Assembly: GCF_014905175.1 (NCBI RefSeq)
Contig: NC_057791.1
Span: 8,814,492 to 8,878,491 of the forward strand
Direction of reading: 5' to 3'
DNA from: Aphidius gifuensis
Lineage: Eukaryota; Arthropoda; Insecta; Hymenoptera; Braconidae
DNA length: 64,000 nt
Below are positions 10,594 to 22,579 of the stretch, in pieces (position 1 is the first letter of the stretch; each line of letters begins with the position of its first letter). The position numbers were made by a program, and so were the translations under genes. The notes beneath the pieces are model-generated. The model saw only the letters and a program-made list of their open reading frames with translations. It searched no databases and had not been told where the DNA came from.

Positions 10594-13128
10594 CACTGAG
10601 AAAAAAAATGTCTGCATTTAAGAGAAAAGTTGCTTAAATATAGCAAAATTTTGCTTGAAAGTTTTAGGCTTTGATTTAAAAAAAAAATGTATTAATTAAA
10701 GCAAAATATTTTTTAATTAAAGCAATTTATTTGCTTTAATTTGAGACAGTTTTTTTTTTATTTAAGAGAAAAGAGAATTAATTTAAGAGAAACTTTGCTA
10801 AAAAGAAAGCAAAAAATATCCCTTAAATCAAGCCGATAAGCGGTCTAGTTAAGACAAAAGTTGCTAAAATTAAGTGACATTTGATTTTATTTAATGGGTA
10901 AGTCATTTAATTTAAGGATAATATTGATTGAATTAATAGAAAATTATTTTTATACAAATGATAAATGAATTAATTTAAAAAAATTATGAATCAATTCAAG
11001 ACAAAAAGCGATCTAGTTAAGACACAAGTTGCTAAAATTGAGCGACATTTAATTTAATTTGATTGGTAAGTTGTTTAACTTGAGGAAATTATCGATTAAT
11101 TTAAAAAAATTATGAATCAATTTAAAGCAGAAAAGCGATCTAATCAAGACAAAAAGTGGTAAAATTGAGCGACATTTCATTGAATTGAATGAATAAGTCG
11201 TTTAATGAATTAATTCAAAAAAACCATGAATCAATTTAAAACAAAAAACGATCTATTTAAGACACAAGTTGCTAAAATTGAGCGACATTTCATTTAATTT
11301 AATGGGTAAGTTGTTTGATCTAAGGAAGTTATAGATTAAATTAATAGAAAATTGTTTTTATTTTTCAATTAAAAAATATTTTGCTCTCTAATGTCCGGCG
11401 GTAAGCCGCACAAACTTTTTATTTTTCTTTACAATATTTTACATTAAATATTCAGGGTACTTTTTGACACCCCTAGCTCCATCTTACAGACCGTCAATGT
11501 ATTATATTTAAGGGAGCTAGAGGTTTTGCACCCCCGACAAATTACTTGAGCCGGCACTATTGCCAAGCGCTTCTACCGCCAATTTTAATTAAGAAAATTA
11601 AATATTAATTAATATAATGAGTGATATCGACAGAATCCTAAAAATATAGGGATTCTCTCGATACCACTCATGTCATAATTAAACAATTAAAAATAATTTT
11701 AATTAAGGTTGGAAAATCATAAGATTTTCCTCGACCAATAAGAAATAAGCGACATAAGGAAAGTGGAACTGGACCAAGGAGGAAAACCGAACATCCCCGA
11801 AGGATCCCCACCTTCCCTTATGTACATTTGGTTACTTAAATTATCAATTTAAATTCATTAAATTAATTACAAATTTAACTTGTAATAAATTACGACCGCA
11901 TGGTCTAAATTTTTCTTGCTTGAGTAAATTAAATTCAAGGCACGTATTGTGTTACATTGTCTAATCAAATAAATATCGAATAGAATAAATTACATTTTTG
12001 CTGCAATAAATAATCAAGTTATTTATTCAAAATAATTAAATATTTAATTATACAAATTCTCGACCTCGTGGTCAGCCATTCAATCTTGAATACAATTTAT
12101 AAAGTACAGTGAATAATTATTTCATATAATTATTTTATTTAAATTCGAATAAAAGTAACAGTTATTGTAATTTTACTGTAAAATCAGTGCTACGTTTGTG
12201 TCTGAAATTTGACATAATTTAATCTTCAACCACATACAACCAACTTGTATAATTACATTGTACCACACCTATATAAAATATATATATATATTCATATATT
12301 TTTGTGCATCGTTATTGGCGATAAAATAACCAAACCAACCTGTCAATTTGCGAGCATCTCCAAGGTCAAGCCAAGGTACACGCCGTCACTAGATTGCTAG
12401 ATTAAATTACCGACAACCAATGTAAGTACCTTCTTTTAAATAAATTTTATTCAGTGTTTGCTCGGTAAATTTATGACAAGTGTAAAATTATTAACATTGT
12501 AAAAGCCAAGCGTCATCGTTGCGTCAATGTAGAGTCAGTGACTTGTTTAATTAATCGACTGGATTGCTTCTCAATCCCGTCGCTGGTATTTCGGCCGTCA
12601 TAATTTATTTATTGTTCGGGCTTTTCGCAATTTTAATAATTTCCAGTCCCTGACTCCGCCACGACCACATGGCTTAGGTTCTCTCTTTTCGACGCGACGC
12701 GCGAGTAAAATTTAACTGGGTTACCTATTTAATAATTGTTTTGTATCGCATTTTTATGTAATAGTTAAATGGTTAATTTACAAATAAACTGTGCTCCGAT
12801 TTTTACTGAATTTACAAGTGTTATTTGAAATTATTTTTATTGAATTATTGTGTTACTTTTTCGCGCATTTTTCAGGTTCCTTTTTACCTCTCCCTACATT
12901 ACGTAAAGTCGTCTCCCTACCCTTCTAATGTACCTTTGCTGGGCAGGATAAACAGGGTTAAATTAAATACATATCTAGTTGGATTATTTTATTGGACAAA
13001 ATCCCTATGTCTAGTAAATGATCCGGCTACGATATTTCAGCTCAAATTAATACATTTCTTTTTTTAAATCAAAGCCTAAAACTTTCAAGCAAAATTTTGC
13101 TATATTTTAGCAACTTTTTCTCTCAGTG
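10594..13128. mobile_element. TIR element E1 (CACTGAG ends, TA duplication)
   Basis: The ends are CACTGAGAAAAAAAATG at 10594 and ...TTTCTCTCAGTG ending at 13128, flanked by TA (10592-10593 and 13129-13130). About 80 bp of the ends is strongly inverted-repeated (AGCAAAATTTTGCTTGAAAG on both). The left part up to about 11370 is an internal array of units containing GCTAAAATTGAGCGACATTT. The same array is in E2 (19793-22270). No transposase is seen, so it is non-autonomous. Confidence 0.85.
11388..13055. mobile_element. Unidentified insertion or LTR-like block inside E1
   Basis: This block interrupts the E1 repeat array and replaces most of its right arm. Its GC content is higher, and it has a TATATAAAATATATAT box near 12270, an AATAAA near 12782 and a hairpin around 11610-11670 (GAGTGATATCGA / TCGATACCACTC). 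TGTCCGGCGG at its left could be an LTR start, but I could not define a matching ACA end or a target duplication, and no coding sequence is visible. A solo LTR is a possibility only. Confidence 0.25.
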
Positions 13129-13130
13129 TA

Positions 13131-13708
13131 GATATATATATATATATATATGTATCCTAGCTCATTCACTAGGCAACGCTCAGGCGTCATTTTATTATTT
13201 TTTAAACAGTCTTATAGTTGCACCCCTATTTATGAATTTTTCAAGCGGATTTGATTCTTTTATTTTTTAAGCAAATATTGAATATGCTAACAGTAATAAT
13301 AGTGAGAGTGACAGCGAAAATAAATAAAATATGTGCTATAATATTGTCGATTATTATGTTAATAATATTAATGAGCTAAAACTAGATAATATCAGGAAGA
13401 AAATAATATTAATATTAATAATATTATTAAAGTTTTAATGAAAAAAAAATAAAAGAAAAAAATTCTTTGAAAAACTTTTTCAATCAAATTTTTTCAATTT
13501 ATCAATTTTAAAAGATGTGGTATTGATTTATACTAATAAAATTAGAATAATATAGAAATATTAATATTATAATATCAGCGAAATATTTTCGTAAATTTTT
13601 TAATAGTCAAAACATAATTCTTTGGTAATGTGGCAGCATAGTAAAATTTGATAAAATTTTTTTTCCGTGTAAACTCTATTTACCTTATTATACCTTCTTT
13701 GCTTACAT
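13131..13708. other. Polinton A sequence between E1 and E3
   Basis: AT-rich, starting with a TA dinucleotide run. A short acidic open frame with an acceptor-like TTTTTTAAG before it lies at about 13276-13326. No other feature is visible. Confidence 0.3.
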
Positions 13709-14574
13709 CACTGAGAGAAATCTCAGATTTTGACGAGAAGTTCGCTTCTTCAGACAAGAAGGCCCTTCTTGATTGAAGTAATTTCGTCACAATAATTCAT
13801 TTCTTTGCGCGTAGTACTCAGCAGTTGATAATCGGAAAAACAATTATATTTTAGAATAGGAAATAGATGGTTCAATGACGCCTATATTTTACAACAACTC
13901 CAAAATAATTTAGAACAAAACTGTCGCTTCTTCACCAAATTTTTCTTCTATTTTATAACAATTTTTTTATTTTTACAAGTAGTGCAGTGTCAGGAGCTAT
14001 GTGATTCAAAGAGAGATGTACTAATTACATATTAAAAAACCGTACTATCAATGGAATTAGAAAAAAAATTCATTGAAAAGCAAAATTTTTAAAATAATTA
14101 TCTGGTGAGTTTAGTAAAGAATCAGTGCCCTCTTCTCTCAAGTAGGGGGAATTTTTTTTCTAAAAATATAAATTTGGCAATAAGCATAATGTAATTGAGT
14201 TTCAATGACTTATCGATATGTTTAATATTTATTTTTTTTCGATAACGTAAAATTTTTTATAATATTGAAATGTAAGAATTTTCAGTTGCTACTTCTTTTT
14301 CGTTATAGAGTATGTAGGAATTTCTATAGAATAATCGAAATTATAAGTTCCTGAATTTAAATTATCGTATAAATTTTACAGCATTTTTATTCTAGCACGG
14401 AGAATTTTATTCGTCTAAACTATTATATCACACGAAGGCAGTAGCGATTAGTCGTGATACGTGCCCCGCTTATACACAATTCATTTCTTAGTTGTCAAAA
14501 TCCCGAATCGAACTACTAAAACAAATACAAATCAGATTGACAGAAATTAAAAAAATAACTGATTGCAAATCATA

Positions 14575-16190
14575 CCCGAGGAAAAAGAGTTATATATATC
14601 TATATATAAGTATATATAACTATATATACCTATATATAACTATATATAGTTATATATAACTGTATATAACTATATATAATTATATATAAGTATATATAAC
14701 TATATATAATTTTATATATCTATATATAATTTCATATAAGTATGCATAAATATATACTGTTATATATAACTTTGTATGGATATTCAGAAATCTATCCTGA
14801 GAAAAATAAGTTATATATAACTATATATAACTATATATAATTATATATAATTATATATAGTTGTATATAGTTGTATATAAGGACATACAATTATGTAAAA
14901 TTATACATAGTTATATATAAGAATATATAATTATATATAGTTATATATAACTATATATAATTATATATAATTATACCTAGTTCTATATCATTATATATAA
15001 GTATAATAATATAAATATAATAATATATCGTTGTATATAGCTGTCGATATAAAATATTTTTTGTACTGAAACATTTCATAAGGAAACACCACTCATCATT
15101 GTGGTCAAAATGGCGTTGAATTTTACCATAATAAATTTCATCCTTGTTCATAATAATCTCTGTTCATAATAATTTGAACAGTATCGTTATTCGTTATTAT
15201 TTTTTTGTAAGTTTTCGAGGTATGTAATGTGTCACCCACACGTACTCTTGCATAGGACCTTTCTTTTAAAATCGATATATTTTGTGAAACTAGCAATTAT
15301 TTTTCATTCTGTTTCCGTCTCCTTTTTTTATAATGGTCAAGAGTTCATATTGCTTTGTATTTATTTAATTTATACGATAATTTATACGATTAATGTTAAA
15401 TGCATTTATTAAAATTCGAACTCCATGAGCAATTTTGATATTTTTAACAAGTTCAGTACCTATATTTAATTACTTAAGTTACAACATAATCTTCGTTTGT
15501 AACCATTTTTATAAATTCATCTTGTCACAGACTTGAGATAAATCTAAATTTAAGTATCTTTAAGAGTTATCCAAAGATGTTGACAAAAAGTCCAAATTAA
15601 ACCTTAATTTCATATAAAAAAAAATTGTCCACTTTACGTTTTTGGACTAACATAAGTCATGTCTGATATTAAATAAGAAGAGTCATGCTTTATGAGGACA
15701 GAAATTTTCATACCATCATGTAGTTGCGCTCGTGGCTCAGTGGGAAAACGTTAGATTAAGAATTCGTGGTTGCGCCGGTCAAGGGTTCGAATCCTCTCAT
15801 GTGTTAGGTTTAAAAAAAATAAAAAAAAAAACAGCCGCGATTACAACCAAATTGTCAAAGTTGCGCATCGCTCTTCAGTTAATTAACAAAATAAAAAAAA
15901 AAATTTTTTATATTTAATATAATGTGTCACAGATCTTCATATAATTATATACAACTATATATAAATATATATAACTATATATAATTATATATAATTATAT
16001 ATATGAACCTGTTTTCCCGAGTATACATATATCTATATATAGTTATATATATATATATATAGATATATATAAATAATGTTATATATAACTATATACAGGT
16101 ATATACAGAAAGTGGCAGTATATCTCTATATATAACTATATATAACTATATATAACTATATATACTTATATATAACTCGTTTTTCTCGGG
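14575..16190. mobile_element. TIR element E5 made largely of TATATAAC palindromes
   Basis: The ends are CCCGAGGAAAAAGAGTTATA at 14575 and the inverse TATAACTCGTTTTTCTCGGG ending at 16190, flanked by TA on both sides (14573-14574, 16191-16192). Both arms are long runs of TATATAACTATATA-type repeats. The centre (about 15040-15940) is unique sequence with a tRNA-like module. Inner copies of the end motif (CCTGAGAAAAATAAG near 14797; TTTTCCCGAG near 16012) suggest an element of the same family within it. No transposase. Confidence 0.8.
15723..15805 (+). other. tRNA-like module in the centre of E5
   Basis: A-box-like TGGCTCAGTGGGAAAACG and a canonical B box GGTTCGAATCC are about 45 bases apart. 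The T arm (AAGGGTTCGAATCCTCTC) is plausible. The acceptor stem does not pair, so this is likely a tRNA-derived segment, not a tRNA gene. Confidence 0.5.
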
Positions 16191-16389
16191 TAGTTATTTT
16201 ATCGATAATTCCATAAATTGAAATGTACCAATGAGCCGATAGATTCGCATCGAACGATTCTTCACACAAGAAAGGAAAATCCTGTTTCAAAAAAAAAAAA
16301 ATATTGTCAATATTTACAATCGTTGAATTATTCTGTAATAATGATTCTTAATTATTCAATATATACAAAAAGATAACTTTTTATGGAGA

Positions 16390-18640
16390 AATAAAGTTTC
16401 AGAGTAGAAGTCACCGTCTGTTTGAAAAAATTGAATGTTTTTACGTCAGTCACCGATTTTTGAATTGGATTTATCTTGATATTTTGTATTTAAGATGGCT
16501 GCTGACGTAAGGTATTCTCTGGATTCTATTGAGAATGAGAAATATGATTGGATGCACACGTAGAAGAACAAACGGTGTTTCTTAAAATCAAGTTGCACTA
16601 ACAATTAAATTAATCAAGCACTTCTTCAGGGAAGAAGTCACTGTCTTGTAAAAATCTTTTAATAATTCTAGGACAGTAATCAATTTTTAAACTGAATCTG
16701 ACTCGATTTTTTTTATTCAAGATGGCTGCTGACGCAGGTTATTTTCTGGGATTTAATAACAATTAAGAATATATTTATATTTAAACGTAGACGAAAAAAT
16801 GGTACACTGAGAAAAAAAAACCACAAAAATTGTTGTGAGAGCACAACAAACTAGAGGCGAAATCCTATCCTGTCGCTTTTTGTTGTGCTGCAACAAAAAT
16901 TGTTCTATCGTTAAACAAAATTTGTTGTGCTACAACAAATTTTATTGTATCGTTGAACAAATTTTATTTAGCTGCACAACAATTTTTACCATCCAATAAT
17001 ATTTGTTGTGTTGCTTAATAATATTTGTTCGGCTGCTCAATAAATATTGTCCAGTTTCAAGGCAAATATTACAGTGCTGCACAACAATTTGATTTTCGGG
17101 TGTTATCGGTAAGACTCGGTCTTGTTCGTGTGCCTCGGTATATCTACATGGCATTGTGTGGAATTTTCTAAGTCAGTCTAAGTTGAGATCAGCTTTGGTG
17201 TGACTGACGTTTTGAAAATAAATTAATTAATCCCAAGATGTCAAGTTTTAATAACATTTTAATCATTGAATTATAAACTAAAATATTTGTGAGCAACTAG
17301 ATAAATAACCAAACTTGATATTTAACAAATCACATCAACAATAAAGTATGAAATTATATGAAAATGACAAACATAACCTGCATCTGTCATTTTAATGCAG
17401 AGATTTTTTATTTTAATCTTTAATAATTATGAATATGAAAAATAAATCAAAGCATTAATTTGAATTAATCTGTTCCTTAATTGTTTTCCTTCTTCTTTTT
17501 AATTATCATAATGAAAATTTATTTCGAATTTTGAAAAAAAAAAAATTTAATATGGTTTTAGAATTTTTGTTATCTGGAATAATAAAAATTATTAAACTAA
17601 ATACAAAAATTGTTGTATGTTCAACAGTTTTTGTTTGGAGCATAACAAATTTTGTTGTATGTCTATTAATTTTTGTTTGGAGCATGACAAATTTTGTTAA
17701 ACAGCACTGTAATTATTACTCTGCCAGATGAACAAAAACTGTATTACCGGCAGAACTAATATTATTGAGTTTCAACTTCGCGCCTCTACTTTGTTGTGCG
17801 GCACGACAATTTTTGTCCTGTTTTCTCAACAATATTTGTCGTTTTTTTTTCTCCGTGTATACTTTGAAATCGAATTGCATCAATAGTTAAATAAATGAAG
17901 CACTTCTTCAGAGAAGAAGTTACCGTCTGGTCAAAAACTCTCAATATTTCTAGGACAGTATTCGAGTTTTAAACTGAATCTAACGAAATTTCTTTGATTC
18001 AAGATAGCTGCTGACGTAAGTTATTTTCGGGAATTTAATGACAATTAAAAATATGATTACACGTACACGTAGAAGAACAAACGGTGTTTCTTAAAATCAA
18101 GGTGCAATAACAATGAAATTAATCAAGCACTTCTTCAGGGAAGAAGTGACCGTCTTGTAATAATCTTTTAATAATTCTAGGACAGTAATCAAGTTTTGAA
18201 CTGAATCTCACCTGATTTTTTGTATTCAAGATGGCAGCCGACGTAGGGTAGTGTCTAGATTTTAGTGACAATTTAAAATATGATAGGATGCACACGTAGA
18301 TCAACAAATAAATATTTTTTAAATCAAGTAGCACTAACAATCAAATAAATCAAGCACTTCTTTAGAGAAGAAGTGACCTTCTAGTATAAAACATCCCATA
18401 TTTCTCGGAAAGAAATCGAGGCTTAAACTGAATCACACTCGACGTTCTGTATCCGAAATGGCTGCCGACGTAGGTTATTTTTCGATAGTGAAGGACAGTT
18501 GAGGAATGAATTTGGATTGAAACGAAGACGAAAAAACGGTATATTTTGAAATCTAATCAAGGCATGAATCTTATAAATTAAGGACTTCTTCAGAGAAGAA
18601 GTGACTGTTTGGCTGAAAAACGTTGAATGTTGTAACGTTT
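16390..18640 (+). repeat. Six-copy tandem array, ~228-bp unit
   Basis: The landmark GAAGAAGT-ACCGTCT recurs at about 16405, 16633, 17911, 18140, 18366 and 18595, spacings of 226-229 bp once E4 is removed. Each unit also has ATTCAAGATGGCTGCTGACG and CACTTCTTCAG-GAAGAAGTG, which is an 8-bp hairpin. The array forms the core of E3. Confidence 0.85.
16805..17857. mobile_element. TIR element E4 (CACTGAG/CTCCGTG ends, TA duplication)
   Basis: It starts CACTGAGAAAAAAAAACC and ends TTTTTTTTTCTCCGTG, with TA at 16803-16804 and 17858-17859. The body is rich in inverted ACAACAAA / TTTGTTGT motifs. It splits one unit of the 228-bp array. The uninterrupted equivalent, with a single TA in the same context (GACGAAAAAACGG-TA-TATTTTG), is at about 18530-18550, which gives a natural empty site. 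Non-autonomous. Confidence 0.9.
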
Positions 18641-19072
18641 CTCATGAACTCCCGTTTTCGATAAAGAAGTGGGCGTTTTTTTTTTAATCGTTCGCACGTT
18701 ATTCAGAGTATCATAAGCTTTTTTCACAGTCTTTGCTTCTTCTGTGTAACTTTGGTCATTTTTTTTATTTAAATCTTATCAGTATTCGATCGAGAAAAAT
18801 ACAGAACTACTTTTAATGACACTGCAGTATTGCCTAGTTGGCCACCGTTACTGCATTATCCTACTTGATTGAAGTTGCTCAAGTTTCAATCATATATTAT
18901 TGAATAATTAATAAAGTAGTTCTATTTTAAAGATGCATACTTTTTTCAACTAAATGCCGAATTTCTTCCGCCTTACTAGCACCTTCTTTATGGAAGAAGG
19001 CCATCTTCGATTAAGTAGGCAACTTGGATGAAGAAGGCACGCGCTTGTCAAAATCCGAGATTTCTCTCAGTA

Positions 19073-19790
19073 TACTTAACATATTATACTTATTGACCTT
19101 TTTTTCGATAGTAGCCTATCATTTTTCGTTCATGATGCTATTGGAATCCAAATAGAACGCATTAATCCAATTAAAGAAACCAGTGAATATATGTTGATCA
19201 AATTCAGTATGATACAGAACATAAGACTTGTCATACGGGTCGGTGACTATGCCTGTAAAATACCACGTTTCATTAGAAAGAATATGTGATACATTTTTTA
19301 TTAAAATAATATTTATTGTGTAATGTGACTTACATTTTAATAAATAATAAAGAATCTTTGTTATAAATGAATTAACCCGTAGAACTCGCTCTATATATTA
19401 TTATTTGTAACTTTGGTTCACTAATTTATAAATATTATGTTCTATAAAGGTTAATATAATTATATAAAACTGTACATCTACAAAACTTATTTATACTGCT
19501 ATATATAGCTATATATAACCTTATATATATCAGGAGACCCGGTAGGGTCTCGCCTCAATTTTAGAACGAAAAAAATATATAGAACGAACGCGAACTCTCT
19601 ACCGGGTATAAGTATTTTAAGTTAGTGCTCTGTGACGTCATAATTTTTAATTTATCAATTTGCAGTCTAACTATTGGCCGAAAAAAAAAAAAAAATAAAA
19701 ATAGTTTTATTATATATATCGATGACCCTCTTTCTAATAAGCCTACTTTCGATTTTTTCCAATAACTAATAAAAAAGATATCAACATCAG
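19073..19790. other. Polinton A sequence between E3 and E2
   Basis: AT-rich. The stretch 19525-19610 has an inverted pair (CCGGTAGGGTCTCGCC / CTCTACCGGG), perhaps a remnant of another small element. No gene can be supported. Confidence 0.3.
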
Positions 19791-19792
19791 TA

Positions 19793-22270
19793 CACTGAGA
19801 GAAAAAGTTGCTAAAATATAGCAAAATTTTGCTTGAAAGTTTTAGGCTTTGATTTAAAAAAAAAATGTATTAAATTGAGCATAATATTTTTTAATTAAAG
19901 CAATTTATTTGCTTTAATTTAAGACAGTTTTCTTTTTATTTAAGAGAAAAGAGAATTAATTTAAGAGAAACTTTGCTAAAAAGGAAGCAAAAATATCCTT
20001 TAAATCAAGCGAATAAGCGGTCTAGTTAAAACAAAAGTTGCTAAAATTAAATGACATTTGATTTTATTTAATGGGTAAATCGTTTAATTTAAGGATAATA
20101 TTGATTGAATTAATAGAAAATTGTTTTTATACAAATGATAAATGAATTAATTTAAAAAAATTATGAATCAATTCAAGACAAAAAGCGATCTAGTTAAGAC
20201 ACAAGTTGCTAAAATTGAGCGACATTTCATTTAATTTAATGGGTAGGTCGTTTAACTTGAGGAAATTATCGATTAATTTGAAAAAATTATGAATCAATTT
20301 AAAGCAGAAAACCGTTCTAATCAAGACGAAAGTTGCTAAAATTGAGCGACATTTCTTTTAATTTAATGGTTAAGTCGTTTAATTTGAGGATAATATTGAT
20401 TAAGTTAATAGAAAATTGTTTTTATACAAAAGAAAAATGAATTAATTCAAAAAAATTATGAATCAATTTAAAACAAAAAGCGATCTAGTTAAGACACAAG
20501 TTGCTAAAATTAAGCAACAATTGATTCAATTCAATGGGTAAGTCGTTTAACTTGAGGAAATTATCAATTAATTTAAAAAAATTCTGAATCAATTTAAAGC
20601 AGAAAAGCGATCTAATCAAGACATAAGTTGCTAAAATTGAGCGACATTTCATTTAATTTAATGGTTAAGTCGTTTAATTTAAGGAAGTTATAGATTAAAT
20701 TAATAGAAAATTGTTTTTATTTTTGATTAAAAGAAATGAAAATAAAAAAAAAAATTATTTTTTTATTTTTCCTTTTTTTTCAGGACTTATTTTATTTTAC
20801 ACTTGAAGATTTAATTGTTTTTTTTTTTTTTTTTTTTTGTCCTAACCGAGCCTCGAACCTCTGCCTAATCTAAACCTATCTAAACCTATACTTTTAAAAG
20901 CCAGTGCGTTACCCCCTGAACCATCGCGCGTTAACGTATCAGAGATAAAATTATGAAGCCCTTGAATCAAAAGTTTCATCACATCCCGATAGGCTGGTTG
21001 GTTTTATTTTTTTTACATGTAATTGTTTAAATTTTTATTAATACATCTTTCTGTCACTTTATTTAACTAGCTTAAAGGAAAACAAAAATAATACCTATCT
21101 CACTATAGGCACTTAGTTATTTTATTTTAGATGTCTTCTCGAAATAATTAGAAATAAATATTCAACTGATTTTGAGAAAGAAAAAATTTTTACGATATAT
21201 GTATAAAATATTTTAAGAAGACATCTAAAATAAAATAACCAAGTGCCTATAATTGAATAGGTATTTTTCGTTTTTCTTTAAGCTAGTTAAATAAAGTGAC
21301 AAAAATATGATAATAAAATTTAAACAATATGTAAAAAAAAAAATAAACCAGCAGCTATGAAGATAATGATAACGATTCATAAACTCATATTTATGCGATA
21401 CGACCAACGCATATTTAAAAGTAGGTTTAGATAGCGAAGGTTCGGCAGAACAATTAAATCTTCAATTATAAATAAAGTCTGAAAAAAGGAAAATAAAAAT
21501 AATTTTTTATTTTCATTTTAACAATCAAAATAAAACAATTTTATTAATTGTCTATAACTTCGCTTTAATTAAACGACGGCACCAAATTAAATGAAATGTT
21601 CTCAAGCAGCGGCATATTGATTAGATAACGCTTTTGATTCAGTGATAATTTCCTCAGGATAAACGACTTTACCCATCAGTGACTGGCAATTTGGCGGCAA
21701 TAACAGATGCTTTTGTTTTAGAATTGATTCATAATTTTGAATAATCATTTTTTTTTTGTAAAACATTTTCTGCCAATCAATATTATCCTCAAATTAAACG
21801 ACAACCATTAAATTAAAAATATAAACAACTCTTGTTAAATTTTCTGCAAATTGATTCATAATTTCAATTTCACCAGGTTCAACGACCGCCTAAATGAAAT
21901 AAACTCATTTCGCGGCTTGTTAACAACAGATCGCTTTTGTCTTTGATGATTCATAAAAATATTCATTTATCATTTGTATAAAACAAACACTATTAATTCA
22001 ATCAATATTATCCAAATTAAACGATTTACCCATTGTAATCAAGTACAACGGCACTTGTTTTAACTGACCGCTTATTCGCGATTTAAGGATATTTTTGCTT
22101 CCAGCAAAGTTTCAACTTAAATAATATAACAAATAAAAAGAAAACTGTCTTTAAACAAATAAATTTGGCAATTAAAAAATTATCCATTTTCAAAGCCTAA
22201 AACTTTCAAGCAAAATTTTGCTATATTTAAGCAACTTTTCTCTTAAATGCAGACATTTTTTTTCTCAGTG
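19793..22270. mobile_element. TIR element E2 (same family as E1), TA duplication
   Basis: The ends are CACTGAGAGAAAAAGTTGC at 19793 and ...TTTTTTCTCAGTG ending at 22270, with TA at 19791-19792 and 22271-22272. Long inverted arms carry the TTGAGCGACATTT array (left arm about 19850-20720; right arm about 21550-22190 in inverse). The centre has a strong hairpin (CTTTATTTAACTAGCTTAAAG at 21058 with its complement at 21278-21298) and a tRNA-like module. 2,478 bp, no transposase. Confidence 0.9.
20839..20932 (-). other. tRNA-like module in E2
   Basis: On the minus strand CGCGCGATGGTTCAGGGG resembles a D-arm/A box, and GAGGTTCGAGGCTC is a T arm/B box. The long spacer between them contains GGTTTAGATAGGTTTAG. 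The element E9 module (62194-62285) has the same order and a similar GGTTTAGGTAG spacer, so the two share an origin. Confidence 0.5.
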
Positions 22271-22272
22271 TA

Positions 22273-22579
22273 AAAGCCGAAAACAAAAACTTATTAAAAA
22301 ATAAATTTCTCAGCTAAATGTCCTCGTTGCCCCCACTCTCGAGACGTTTAATGTCGTACATACGGATATGTGCATAGTTATCGATTTTTTTCTTGTCCGT
22401 GTGTGTGCTTGTTCTTTTTTTTTTTAATTCTCCCTTAGCTAAATATAAGTATATATATATATGCATGTTTCAATTTTCGATTTATTTATATGCAAGAAGA
22501 TTTGTTATTTCTTATATATAATTAATATCGTTATTATTTCATCATTCACGGTTAAATGAAAATATGTAGAAGAATTATA
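22273..22579. other. Polinton A sequence between E2 and E6
   Basis: AT-rich DNA with no recognisable gene or element. Confidence 0.3.

Larger units (their letters stand above)
13709..19072. mobile_element. TIR element E3 with a tandem-repeat core and two nested elements
   Basis: The ends are CACTGAGAGAAATCTCAGATTTTGAC at the left (13709) and the matching inverted sequence GTCAAAATCCGAGATTTCTC ending near 19072. The GAAGAAGGCC / GGCCTTCTTC motif is shared further in. The core (16390-18640) is a six-copy tandem array. E5 (14575-16190) and E4 (16805-17857) are nested inside. The last bases of the right end are CTCAGTA and not CTCAGTG, and the flanking dinucleotides (AT, TA) do not match, so the outer limits are less certain than for E1 and E2. 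Confidence 0.65.

Noticed and set aside
14575..18640. CRISPR-like arrays in the repeated regions
   Set aside because: Repeats are long tandem units or dinucleotide palindromes without regular short repeats and unique spacers, and this is a eukaryotic sequence.
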